Below are positions 1 through 8,500 of a stretch of DNA of 64,000 bases, piece by piece. The stretch comes from Trueperella pyogenes (GTDB lineage Bacteria; Actinomycetota; Actinomycetes; Actinomycetales; Actinomycetaceae). A program made the position numbers and the translations under genes. How positions within the stretch are numbered: the stretch's first letter is position 1; every line of letters starts with the position of its first letter. Under the pieces are notes generated by a model. The model was not told where the DNA came from. It was given only the letters and a program-made list of their open reading frames with translations, and searched no databases. The DNA lies in contig NZ_UHHW01000002.1 in NCBI RefSeq assembly GCF_900460345.1, positions 310,001 to 374,000 on the forward strand, written 5' to 3'.

Positions 1-294
1 CTCGCTCAACTCAAGCAGAGACGTCAGCGTCTTTTTGTAGGTGGCGTAGGCCTTGCGCCCGGCGCGCGTTGCAGAATAGTCGGTTGAACTTCCGCGGCCA
101 TACCCAGACTTGGTGATAGACACGTACCCGGCATCGTGAAGCGCTTTCATCTGTTTGGACAGGTCCGAATCGCTCAAGTGCAGGTTGTCTTTGAAAAACG
201 CGGCGCTCGCAAAGGAGGTCGACGTGAGAATGCCCATGATCATCAGTCGCTTAGGAAAGTGAAGAACTGGGTCGAGCTCAGGCACGCCCGTCAT
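1..294 (-). CDS. Winged-helix transcriptional regulator (partial, runs off the window start)
   Basis: The minus-strand frame opens with ATG at 294 and is open for 98 codons to the window edge; the stop lies outside. The protein begins MTGVPELDPVLHFPKRLMIM and continues with a winged-helix core: a recognition region near residues 44-56 (LSDSDLSKQMKALHDAGYV) and a glycine-rich wing near residues 60-75 ending in RAGRKAY. This is the pattern of the small MarR/ArsR-like 'winged helix DNA-binding domain' regulators (HTH_34 type). Its ATG overlaps the stop of the upstream membrane-protein gene (ATGA at 294-291), so the two are translationally coupled. I infer it binds the repeated GTATACTTTC boxes in front of the pair. 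Confidence 0.85.
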   Translation of the reverse strand, partial: MTGVPELDPVLHFPKRLMIMGILTSTSFASAAFFKDNLHLSDSDLSKQMKALHDAGYVSITKSGYGRGSSTDYSATRAGRKAYATYKKTLTSLLELSE

Positions 295-758
295 GCTAGC
301 CGTTCCTCAACTGCGCGAACCGCTTGGTAATACCACTTTTCGTAAAAGTGCACGACCCTGTACATGCCAAAGAAAGTGACGGGCGGTGAGACCCAGGCCC
401 ATGGCAGAGGAAGGAGGATCGAGCTCAGGAACCCCGCCAAGAAGGCCACAAGATATAGCACGGCGAATTTCTTGTAGGCGTGTTTAATCTCCGCTGGCGC
501 CTTACGCATCTGTGGCATCGTGCCGTTGATGCGGGTGCGTCGGATGATGTAGAACAGCATGCCGACGAGCGCAACAAGCATGAAAGCCCATTGTGCGATG
601 GCGTAACCTGAGCGGCGCAGTGGATCGTGCGTCGTCATAATGGTGACGAAGAGGGCGAATGCGAGGAGCTCGCCGCGGCTGGCCGGTGGAATGCGCGTGA
701 ATGGCAGCGCTTGAGCACGTTCGGCTGAGCGCTGCGCTTGCGTAAGTGAGAAGTCCAT
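291..758 (-). CDS. Small integral membrane protein partnered with the winged-helix regulator
   Basis: A 155-residue protein starting MDFSLTQAQRSAERA. The ATG at 758 is preferred to upstream starts because GGAGG lies 6 nt before it and because the longer frame would run through the promoter and operator. A basic N-terminus is followed by about four hydrophobic segments (near residues 29-44, 52-72, 97-118 and 120-138) separated by a basic loop. I do not recognise the family beyond a two-gene regulator/membrane-protein arrangement that is common in actinobacteria, where the membrane protein often affects drug or stress sensitivity. Function is not assigned. It is the first gene of a two-gene operon with the regulator at 1-294. 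Confidence 0.75.
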   Translation of the reverse strand: MDFSLTQAQRSAERAQALPFTRIPPASRGELLAFALFVTIMTTHDPLRRSGYAIAQWAFMLVALVGMLFYIIRRTRINGTMPQMRKAPAEIKHAYKKFAVLYLVAFLAGFLSSILLPLPWAWVSPPVTFFGMYRVVHFYEKWYYQAVRAVEERLA

Positions 759-767
759 GGCGCCTCC

Positions 768-817
768 GTATACTTTCCCTGAAAGAAAGTATACGTGTAT
801 ACTTTCCGCGAGTGCAA
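768..817 (-). promoter_or_regulatory. Promoter with three phased GTATACTTTC half-sites (operator)
   Basis: On the minus strand TTGCAC (817-812) and TATACT (793-788) form a promoter with an 18-nt spacer. Three copies of a 10-bp half-site cover it: GTATACTTTC at 768-777, its complement GAAAGTATAC at 785-794, and GTATACTTTC again at 797-806. The last two form a perfect dyad with a 2-nt centre; the first two form a dyad with a 7-nt centre that runs close to the ribosome-binding site. Regulator binding here would block the promoter, consistent with autoregulation by the winged-helix gene. Confidence 0.75.
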
Positions 818-850
818 GCAATCGGTGTGGAATCTATAGCCGCGACCTCG

Positions 851-1501
851 TTAGCCCTGAAGCGGCGACTCCAGGTATGGCTCATGCTCCAAACCGCGCA
901 AACCGTTCCACATGAGATTGACCAGGTGGGCGGCGAGGACTTCCTTGGCCGGGGTGCGATCGTTTGCCCAGACCTGCCCCATCGTGCCCACGGTTCCCGC
1001 GAGCATCTGGGCATACAGCGGGGCTGTGGCGGCGTCGAAGCCGAGATGGTCGAAATAGGCGGCCAGTAGTTCCGTGAGGTGGTCGCCCATGTCGGACATG
1101 ATGGTGGAAAAATGTGAGCCGGAGATCACTTCCGGCGACTGGTGCACCATCAGCCCGAAACCGTCCGGATTGACCTCGATGTAGTCCAACAGCGCCAAGA
1201 TGGACCCCTCAAGCGCCGCGCGTGGAGGTAGAGCCGGGTGTACCTTCTCCTCCAGCAGCTCATAAAGCGCCTTTGTCTCTCGGTCCACGATGACCTGGTA
1301 CAGACCCTCCTTGCCGCCGAAATGCTCGTAAATCACGGGCTTGGACACCCCGGCCTCGCTGGCAATTTCCTCCACCGATACGGCGTCAAAACCGTGCGCC
1401 GCAAATAGGGAGCGGCCGATGCCAATCAACTGCTCACGGCGCTGCAAACGCGACATCCGCAAACGTTTCGGCTTGGAGTCTTCACTGGAGTCAATCTTCA
1501 T
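851..1501 (-). CDS. TetR/AcrR family transcriptional regulator
   Basis: A 216-residue protein, MKIDSSEDSKPKRLRM onward. Residues about 18-65 are a typical TetR helix-turn-helix: RREQLIGIGRSLFAAHGFDA, then SVEEIASEAGVSKPVIYEHFGGKEGLY. The remaining about 150 residues are the helical ligand/dimerisation domain, with no sequence clue to the ligand. ATG 1501 is chosen because the family core starts shortly after it and because GATAAT sits exactly 6 nt upstream with no Shine-Dalgarno, as in a leaderless transcript; the longer frame has no support and would enter the tRNA-Gln gene. It may regulate the adjacent membrane-protein pair or an unlinked target. Confidence 0.9.
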   Translation of the reverse strand: MKIDSSEDSKPKRLRMSRLQRREQLIGIGRSLFAAHGFDAVSVEEIASEAGVSKPVIYEHFGGKEGLYQVIVDRETKALYELLEEKVHPALPPRAALEGSILALLDYIEVNPDGFGLMVHQSPEVISGSHFSTIMSDMGDHLTELLAAYFDHLGFDAATAPLYAQMLAGTVGTMGQVWANDRTPAKEVLAAHLVNLMWNGLRGLEHEPYLESPLQG

Positions 1502-1513
1502 AGAACCATTATC
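1502..1513 (-). promoter_or_regulatory. -10 box for a probable leaderless tetR mRNA
   Basis: The minus strand reads GATAAT, six nucleotides, then ATG. No Shine-Dalgarno sequence is present. This is one of several genes in the window with the same geometry. Confidence 0.5.
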
Positions 1514-1577
1514 GCAAAGGTCATGTAAAAAGCCGATTGGAAATTTGGTGCCAAGTGCTGGCACAATGGTGAGGAAT

Positions 1578-1648
1578 TCCGCCATGGTGTAATGGCAGCA
1601 CACGGGTCTTTGGAACCCTTAGTCTAGGTTCGAGTCCTAGTGGCGGAG
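1578..1648 (+). tRNA. tRNA-Gln (anticodon UUG)
   Basis: A complete cloverleaf can be folded. The acceptor arms TCCGCCA (1578-1584) and TGGCGGA (1641-1647) pair, the anticodon loop reads CTTTGGA giving TTG, and the T-arm is CTAGGTTCGAGTCCTAG. The discriminator base is G and CCA is not encoded. It lies just upstream of glmU, as in other actinobacteria. Confidence 0.93.
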
Positions 1649-1672
1649 CGCTGATGATCCGCAGGAGGAAGC

Positions 1673-2698
1673 ATGGCCGCACTCACCGCAGCAATCGTTC
1701 TTGCTGCAGGCAAAGGTACCCGCATCAAATCCTCGATTCCTAAGGTTCTCTTGTCCATGAACGGCCGCTCTCTTGTGGGGCACGCGAACGACGCCGTCGT
1801 CGGCGCTGGCGCCGAACACCTGGTTTTCGTCGTGCGCCACGAGCGTCAGAAAGTCGCCGATCACATTGCACAGATCAACCCCAGCGCGGTCATCGCCGAC
1901 CAGGATGACATCAAAGGAACCGGTCGCGCCGCCTGGTGCGGGTTGCAAGCGCTGCCTGCTGACCTGGACGGCTCCGTTCTCATCATGGCCGGCGACTCGC
2001 CCATGTTCACCGCCCAGACTCTCACCGAGCTCGCCGACGCACACGCCGCCGGGCACAACGCGGTTACCGTCCTGTCGACCGTAGTCGACGACGCCACCGG
2101 ATACGGGCGTATCATGCGCGATGAGTCCGGCAACGTCATCGGGATCGTCGAACATAGAGACGCCACCGACGCCCAGCGCGAGATCCGCGAGATCGGCACC
2201 TCCACCTACGTATTCGACATCGCCTTCCTGCGTGAATCCCTCAACGACCTCGACACGAACAACTCCCAAGGCGAGATGTACCTCACCGACGTCGTAGCGA
2301 GAGCCCACCAACTCGGCAAAGGCGTCGGATCGTTTGTCCTCCAGGATTCCGTTCAGGCCGAAGGCGTGAACGACCTCGTCCAGCTCGCCAGCCTGCGCGC
2401 TGAGAAAAACCGTCGCATCATGGAGGCGTGGATGCGCGCAGGCGTTGCAATCATCGACCCGGCTACCACACACATCGACGTCGACGTCACCCTGGAACCT
2501 GACGCCATCATCCAGCCTGGCACCATTCTTCGTGGCACGACGCACGTGGCGGCCTTCGCCGTCGTCGGCCCCAATAGCGAGCTTGACTCCGTCACCGTGG
2601 GCGAACGCGCCGTCGTCGCACATGCGTTCGCCGCGGGCGTCGAGATCGCGCCCGGTGAGGTCGTCTCACCATTCAGCATGCTTGTTACCGAACGGTAA
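1673..2698 (+). CDS. glmU: GlmU-type UDP-GlcNAc pyrophosphorylase, lacking most of the acetyltransferase domain
   Basis: A 341-residue cytoplasmic nucleotidyltransferase. The N-terminal signature LAAGKGTRIKSS (about residues 10-21) and the downstream KGTGRAA and MAGDSPMF motifs mark the GlmU uridyltransferase domain, which makes UDP-GlcNAc from GlcNAc-1-P and UTP for peptidoglycan. After about residue 250 only a few left-handed beta-helix turns follow (DVTLEPDAIIQPGTIL; HVAAFAVVGPNSEL), and the frame stops at TAA 2696-2698. Full-length GlmU is about 450-495 residues, and the acetyltransferase residues (His363, Lys351, Tyr366 and Asn386 in E. coli numbering) lie beyond this end. The 85 bp before prs have no room for a frameshifted remainder. 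The uridyltransferase call is secure; acetyltransferase activity appears absent. The start ATG has AGGAGG 7-8 nt upstream. Confidence 0.88.
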   Translation: MAALTAAIVLAAGKGTRIKSSIPKVLLSMNGRSLVGHANDAVVGAGAEHLVFVVRHERQKVADHIAQINPSAVIADQDDIKGTGRAAWCGLQALPADLDGSVLIMAGDSPMFTAQTLTELADAHAAGHNAVTVLSTVVDDATGYGRIMRDESGNVIGIVEHRDATDAQREIREIGTSTYVFDIAFLRESLNDLDTNNSQGEMYLTDVVARAHQLGKGVGSFVLQDSVQAEGVNDLVQLASLRAEKNRRIMEAWMRAGVAIIDPATTHIDVDVTLEPDAIIQPGTILRGTTHVAAFAVVGPNSELDSVTVGERAVVAHAFAAGVEIAPGEVVSPFSMLVTER

Positions 2699-2783
2699 AA
2701 AGGGCCCACCAGGCCCTCAAGACGCGGGGTAGGGTGGGTGTGAACACTCATGCCGCGACGCGGCCGAACAAGGAAGAAGTGGG

Positions 2784-3767
2784 ATGACCGGTATCCACAC
2801 CAGTGGCGAAAAGCATCTAGTTCTGGCGAGCGGCCGCGCTCACCCCGAGCTCGCGAAGGCGGTGGCGGAAGAACTCGGCATCGAGCTGCTGCCCGTGACT
2901 GCCTACGACTTCGCCAACTCGGAAATCTATGTCCGCTACGACGAGTCCCTGCGCGGCTCGGACGTTTTCGTCCTCCAGTCCATCACCCCGCCGGTGAACA
3001 AATGGATCATGGAGACCCTCATCATGGTCGACGCCGCCAAGCGCGCTTCGGCCAAGCGCATCACCGTCGTCGTGCCTTCCTACCCGTACGCCCGCCAAGA
3101 CAAGAAGCACAAGGGGCGCGAGCCGATCTCCGCGCGCCTCATGGCCGACCTGTTCAAGACCGCCGGTGCGGATCGCATCATGTCCGTCGATCTGCACGCC
3201 GCCCAGTCCCAAGGCTTCTTCGACGGGCCGGTCGACCACCTGTGGGCCATGCCGACGCTGGTCAACTACGTGCGCACCCGCATTGAGCCGCAAGATTCCG
3301 TGATTGTTTCCCCCGACGCCGGGCGAATCAAGGTCGCCGAGCAGTGGGGTGAGCGCCTCGGCGGTGTGCCGCTGGCTTTCGTGCACAAGACGCGCGACAT
3401 CACCCGGCCGAACCAGGCCACCGCGAACCGCGTTGTGGGCGACGTCGTCGGGCGTACCGCCGTTATTGTGGACGACCTGATCGATACCGCCGGAACAATC
3501 GCGGGTGCCGTGCGCGTTGTGCTCGAGGCGGGGGCCAAGGATGTCATTATTGCCGCCACCCACGGCGTGCTCTCCGACCCGGCAGCTAAACGCCTAGCCG
3601 AGTGTGGAGTGCGCGAGGTCATTTTGACCGACACCCTGCCCATCCCGGTGGAGAAGCGCTTCCCACAGCTGACCGTCTTGCCGATCGCGCCCGTGCTAGC
3701 GTGCGCTATCCAGGAAGTATTCAATGACGGCTCCGTGACCAGCCTTTTCGACGGCGCACACGCGTGA
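2784..3767 (+). CDS. prs: Ribose-phosphate pyrophosphokinase (PRPP synthetase)
   Basis: A 327-residue enzyme converting ribose-5-phosphate and ATP to PRPP for nucleotide, His and Trp synthesis. The class I features are visible: LVLASGRAHPELAKAVAEEL at the N-terminus, the catalytic flexible loop YPYARQDKKHKGREPISARL (about residues 98-117), SVDLHAAQSQGFF (about 133-145) and the PRPP-binding loop VVDDLIDTAGT (about 229-239). It follows glmU in the usual actinobacterial order and precedes rplY. ATG 2784 is preceded by GGAAGAAGTGGG. Length matches the family. Confidence 0.97.
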   Translation: MTGIHTSGEKHLVLASGRAHPELAKAVAEELGIELLPVTAYDFANSEIYVRYDESLRGSDVFVLQSITPPVNKWIMETLIMVDAAKRASAKRITVVVPSYPYARQDKKHKGREPISARLMADLFKTAGADRIMSVDLHAAQSQGFFDGPVDHLWAMPTLVNYVRTRIEPQDSVIVSPDAGRIKVAEQWGERLGGVPLAFVHKTRDITRPNQATANRVVGDVVGRTAVIVDDLIDTAGTIAGAVRVVLEAGAKDVIIAATHGVLSDPAAKRLAECGVREVILTDTLPIPVEKRFPQLTVLPIAPVLACAIQEVFNDGSVTSLFDGAHA

Positions 3768-3805
3768 TTCTGGGGTACTCTGCTCTTTGGGCCTGCTGAA
3801 ATTCA

Positions 3806-3842
3806 CTTTCTCGGTACTTTCCGCCTTTCTCGGTACCTTCCG
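3806..3842 (+). repeat. Tandem 18-bp direct repeat downstream of prs
   Basis: CTTTCTCGGTACTTTCCG (3806-3823) is repeated as CTTTCTCGGTACCTTCCG (3825-3842), with one mismatch and a 19-bp period. It lies in the 331-bp prs-rplY intergenic region, which otherwise holds only the hairpin at 3928-3955 and the rplY leader. Confidence 0.6.
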
Positions 3843-3927
3843 ACGGTGGTCGTCACTCTAAACGCTGTTTAAGGTGATCCGAGCCGGAGTTAAGTACCGA
3901 CGTCGCAACTATGCCAATGTGACGTTA

Positions 3928-3955
3928 GCCCGGCCGCTTTTCTGTTCGGCCGGGC
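3928..3955 (+). promoter_or_regulatory. GC-rich hairpin between prs and rplY
   Basis: GCCCGGCCG (3928-3936) pairs perfectly with CGGCCGGGC (3947-3955) over a 10-nt loop. No U-tract follows, so a simple intrinsic terminator is doubtful. It could be a factor-assisted terminator for prs or a leader structure of rplY. Confidence 0.5.
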
Positions 3956-4098
3956 GAGCGCTATGATGAATCTGCCTCGGCGAGGGAAGCAGTCACATGG
4001 CTGAACTTCCGTTATCGACGCGGTGTCTATGCCTGGCGTAGCCTCCGTTTCGAGGCCCTCGCCCGCACAGTGCGGGCTCAACAGAACAGGAGATAGAC

Positions 4099-4698
4099 AT
4101 GGAGAAGCAGATTCTCGAAATCACCGAACGTACCGAGTTTGGTAAGGGTGCCTCGCGCCGTATTCGTCGCGAAGGCGGCATGCCGGTCGTCGTGTACGGC
4201 CACGGCGAGGAGCCCAAGCACTACGTTGTCAACTACCACGATGCGTTCCTTATGGTTCGCGGCAACGCCAACGCACTCATCACGCTAAAGTCGGAGTCGG
4301 CCGAGCAGCTGGTCATCGTCAAGGACCTGCAGCGCAATCCGCTCACCCGTATCATTGAGCATATGGATCTCCTGCGCGTGAAGGCAGACGAGAAGGTCGC
4401 TGTCGACGTGCCGGTCGTCGTCGAAGGTGAGCCGGCTGGCGATGCCATCGCTACCGTCGAGCTCATGTCGCTCGCCGTCGAGGCCCCCGTCCGGGAGATT
4501 CCCGAATTCATCACCATTGATGTCGAGGGCGTTGAAGATGGCGCCAACATCACTATCGCTGACGTGAAGTTCCCGGCTGGTGTCACCACCGAGCTGCCTG
4601 CGGACGAGGTCGTCGTCGTCATTGCTGTGCCGCAGGTCGAGGCGCTCCCGGAGGGCGGCGAGGCCGCTGAGGAGGCTGCCGGCGAGGCTGGCGAGTAA
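4099..4698 (+). CDS. rplY: 50S ribosomal protein L25/general stress protein Ctc
   Basis: A 199-residue two-domain bL25 of the long CTC type. The N-terminal 5S-rRNA-binding domain begins MEKQILEITERTEFGKGASR and contains RRIRREGGMPVVVYG (about residues 20-34). A C-terminal beta domain follows from about residue 95 (VDVPVVVEGEPAGD) and ends in an acidic Glu/Ala-rich tail typical of actinobacterial CTC proteins. GGAGATAGAC precedes the ATG. It sits directly before pth, a pairing conserved across many bacteria. Confidence 0.95.
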   Translation: MEKQILEITERTEFGKGASRRIRREGGMPVVVYGHGEEPKHYVVNYHDAFLMVRGNANALITLKSESAEQLVIVKDLQRNPLTRIIEHMDLLRVKADEKVAVDVPVVVEGEPAGDAIATVELMSLAVEAPVREIPEFITIDVEGVEDGANITIADVKFPAGVTTELPADEVVVVIAVPQVEALPEGGEAAEEAAGEAGE

Positions 4699-4745
4699 TT
4701 CGCCTCGGGCCGCTTAGCTGGCTCAAGACGCCAAACCGCCAAAGC

Positions 4746-4780
4746 AAAGGGTCCGCTCCATCCTGGGCGGACCCTTTATT
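4746..4780 (+). terminator. Intrinsic terminator after rplY
   Basis: AAAGGGTCCGC (4746-4756) pairs with GCGGACCCTTT (4767-4777), an 11-bp perfect stem with a 10-nt loop, followed by ATT. It separates rplY from pth, which has its own upstream region (4781-4947). Confidence 0.8.
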
Positions 4781-4947
4781 CGTCGTGCTACCGGATCTCG
4801 GGTTGAGCAGCATCGGTGCTGCGGCTGCTAGACGACGGCGTTCTTAGCAGGCAGGCCGACAGCGCAGCCGCGACTTTCCACACTGTGGTCGGGGCAATGG
4901 CTCTTGGGCAGCGATCGTTGTTAGGCTTATCCGGTCGGAGGGATGCT

Positions 4948-5532
4948 ATGTTCGCAGTAATTGGCTTGGGCAATCCGGGCCCCAAGTACGAAAACACGCG
5001 CCACAATATCGGCCAGCACGTGATCCATGAGCTGGCGCGCCGTGTGGGTTCGTCGCTGTCGGCGCACAAGCAGTCCAATACGCGGGCGGCGTCGGTGCGC
5101 GTTGGAATCGGGCCGGGTAAGCCGGGGGAACAGGCGATCCTCGGCGTCTCGAATGGCTACATGAATACGTCCGGTGGCCCGGTGAGCTCGCTCATGAAGT
5201 ACTTTAAGATTGCCCCGGCTGACCTCATCGTCGTCCACGACGACCTCGACCTGCCCTTCGGCCAGCTCAAACTCAAGCGTGGTGGCGGGGCCGGCGGCCA
5301 CAACGGGTTGAAATCCATCACGCAGTCGCTCGGCACGCAGGATTATGTCCGGCTGCGCTTCGGTATCGGTCGCCCACCGGGGCGCCAAGATCCCGCCGAT
5401 TTCGTGCTCTCCGACTTTTCATCCACTGAGGTCAAGGAGCTGGATCTCCTCATTACCCTCGCCGCCGACGCCGTCGAAGACGTCCTCCTCCTCGGCCTCG
5501 ACAAGGCCATGATGCGGCTGCACACCAAATAG
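4948..5532 (+). CDS. pth: Peptidyl-tRNA hydrolase
   Basis: A 194-residue enzyme that releases peptides from prematurely dropped peptidyl-tRNA. The family signature starts at residue 3: VIGLGNPGPKYENTRHNIG, carrying the catalytic His. NGYMNTSGGPV, VVHDDLDLPFGQLKL (catalytic Asp) and GGHNGLKS follow in the usual order. ATG 4948 is chosen because the family begins right at this motif and GGAGGG lies upstream; the longer frame from 4816 adds 44 unrelated residues. It is followed after 19 nt by mfd, probably in one operon. Confidence 0.96.
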   Translation: MFAVIGLGNPGPKYENTRHNIGQHVIHELARRVGSSLSAHKQSNTRAASVRVGIGPGKPGEQAILGVSNGYMNTSGGPVSSLMKYFKIAPADLIVVHDDLDLPFGQLKLKRGGGAGGHNGLKSITQSLGTQDYVRLRFGIGRPPGRQDPADFVLSDFSSTEVKELDLLITLAADAVEDVLLLGLDKAMMRLHTK

Positions 5533-5551
5533 AGATTAAGTTAAGGACCTC

Positions 5552-8500
5552 ATGGATCTTCGCCCCGTTCTGTCCGTTTTCCGCGATCAGGATCCGCTCT
5601 CTTCGCGCGCGAACTCTCGCTTTGCCGACGTCGGAATGCCGCGCGGTGCCTTCGCCCCGGCGATTGCGGAGATGCTGCATGCAGGGGAAGGCCGGCTGCA
5701 GGTGGCCGTGACGACGTCGGGCCGCGAAGCGGAGGATCTGCGCGACGCGCTACGCGCCTACATTCCGGCCGAAAACATGGCGATCTTCCCCGCCTGGGAG
5801 ACCCTCCCGCATGAGCGCCTCTCGCCGCGCTCGGACACGGTCGCTGAACGCTTGACGACGCTGCGCCGCCTCGCCCATCCAGAGGATTTCCCGGAGCTGC
5901 GCGTCCTTCTCGTCCCAGTTCGCGCTTTCCTGCAACCGATCGCTGCCGGTCTCGGCGAGCTGACGCCGGTGAGCTTGCGCGTCGGCGACGCCTGCGACTT
6001 CCACGATCTGCAAGAACGCCTGGTGGCAGCCGCCTACCAGCGGGTGGACATGATCGAGGCGCGCGGCCAGTTTGCCGTGCGTGGCGGCATCATCGACATC
6101 TTCCCACCCACGACCGACCACCCGCTTCGCGTCGAGTTCTTCGGTGACGAGGTGGACGAAATTCGCTCCTTCGCGGTTTCGGACCAGCGTTCGATGGACG
6201 GCGTCGACGAGCTGTATGCGCCACCGTGCCGGGAGATTTTGCTCAGCGACGACGTCCGCTCCCGCGCCGCCCACGCCCTGGAGGAACTCCCGGGCGCGGT
6301 AGACATGCTGGACAAGATCGCACACGGCATTGCGGTGGAGGGGATGGAGTCGCTTCAGCCGGTGCTCGTCGAGCAGATGCATCCGCTGGTTGAGGAACTT
6401 CCCGCAAACGCCCGGATCATCCTCGTTGAGCCAGAGCGTCTGGATGCACGCGCGCAGTCCCTGCACGAGACGACGCAGGAGTTTTTAGCTGCGGCGTGGT
6501 CGTCTGCGGCGGCGGGCGGCACGATCCCGATCTCGGTGACGAAGGCGTCCTTCCTCGAGATTCCCGACGTGCGCGACCGCGCCATTGAGCTGGGCCTTGG
6601 CTGGTGGACGATCGGTGGCTTCGCCGAGTCGGACGCGATCTGGCTGCCACTGCGTGAGCCGCGCAACTTCGCTGGAAACGTCGACGCCGCGCTGGGTGAG
6701 CTGTCGCGTCTTGCACGCGAGCAGTGGAGGATTGTCATCGCCGTCGAGGGCGCGGGTCTCGGGCGCCGCCTCGTTGAACAGCTCGCCGACGCCGATGTTC
6801 CAGCCACGTTCGCCGAGGACCTGCGTGAGGTGACCCCCGGCGTCGTCGCCATCGTGACCGCACCCGTGCAGTCTGGCTTCATCGCAGATTCAGCTAAGTT
6901 TGCCCTGCTCGGAGCGATGGACCTTGTTGGGCGAAAGCGCTCGCGATCCGCGCAGCTCCGCCAGATGCCCAAGCGCCGCAAGAACGCCGTCGACCCGCTC
7001 CAGCTCAAGCCGGGCGATTACGTCGTGCATGCGCGCCACGGCGTCGCGCAGTTCGTGAAACTCGCGAAGCGGCAACTGGGCGGGCCGAGCGGGACGCAGC
7101 GCGAATATGTCGTGCTCGAATACGCGCCGTCCAAGCGCGGACAGGCCCGCGACCAGCTGTGGGTGCCAACCGACCAGCTCGACCAAATCTCGAAGTATTC
7201 CGGCGGTGACGCCCCGCCGCTAAACAAGATGGGCGGCGCCGACTGGGAAAAGACGAAGTCGAAAGCGCGCGCGGCTGTCAAGCAGATCGCAAAGGAGCTC
7301 GTGCGGCTGTACGCCCAGCGCCGGGCGACGAAGGGTCACGCGTTCTCCCCGGACACCCCCTGGCAGCGCGAATTGGAAGATGCCTTCGAGTTTGTGGAAA
7401 CTCCCGACCAGCTCGCGACTATCGAGGAAGTCAAGCGCGACATGGAGTCCCCGGAGCCCATGGATCGCCTCATCTCCGGCGACGTCGGCTACGGCAAGAC
7501 CGAGATTGCCGTCCGCGCGGCCTTTAAGGCGGTTCAGGATGGCAAACAAGTGGCCGTCCTTGCGCCGACCACGCTGCTCGTCCAACAGCACCTCGAGACC
7601 TTCCAAGAGCGCTATGCCGGATTCCCCGTCAAGGTCGCCGGCCTGTCGCGCTTTCAGAGCGCCAAAGAATCGGAGGAAGTTAAGGACGGCGTGCGCCGCG
7701 GCGAGGTCGACGTCGTGATTGGAACCCACCGCCTCATCACGGGCGACGTGCGTTTCAAAGACCTCGGTCTGGTGATCATCGACGAGGAGCAACGCTTCGG
7801 CGTCGAGCACAAGGAAACGCTCAAGCAGATGTATCCGGCGATCGACGTGCTCGCCATGTCGGCCACCCCGATCCCGCGCACGCTCGAGATGGCGGTGACG
7901 GGGTTGCGGCAGATGTCCACGCTCGCCACCCCGCCCGAGGAACGCCACCCGATCCTGACCTACGTCGGGGCGCACGAAAACCAGCAAATCGCCGCCGCGA
8001 TCAAGCGCGAGCTGCTGCGCGACGGCCAAGTTTTCTACGTCCACAACCGCACCCAGTCGATTAACAAGGTGGCCGCCGAGCTGGCCGAGATGGTTCCGGA
8101 TGCTAGCGTCGGGGTAGCGCACGGAAAGATGAGCGAGCATCAGCTCGAGCAGGTGATCCAGCAGTTCTGGGACAAGGAGATCGACGTGCTCGTGTGTACG
8201 ACGATCGTGGAGACCGGGCTCGACATCTCGAACGCGAACACCCTCATTGTGGAAAACGCCCACAAGCTCGGGCTCTCCCAGCTTCATCAGCTGCGCGGGC
8301 GAGTTGGGCGCGGGCGCGAACGCGCATATGCCTACTTCCTCTACCCCCGCGACGGGACGATGACCGAGACCGCGATCGAGCGTCTGCGAACCATTGCCGC
8401 ACACACCGAGCTCGGGGCGGGCTTCCAGGTGGCGCTCAAGGATCTGGAGATTCGTGGCGCTGGCAACCTGCTGGGCGGCGAGCAGTCCGGGCACATCGCA

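Noticed and set aside
2698..2784. Frameshift as the cause of the short GlmU
   Set aside because: Only 85 bp separate the stop from prs, which is too little for the missing 100-150 residues in any frame.
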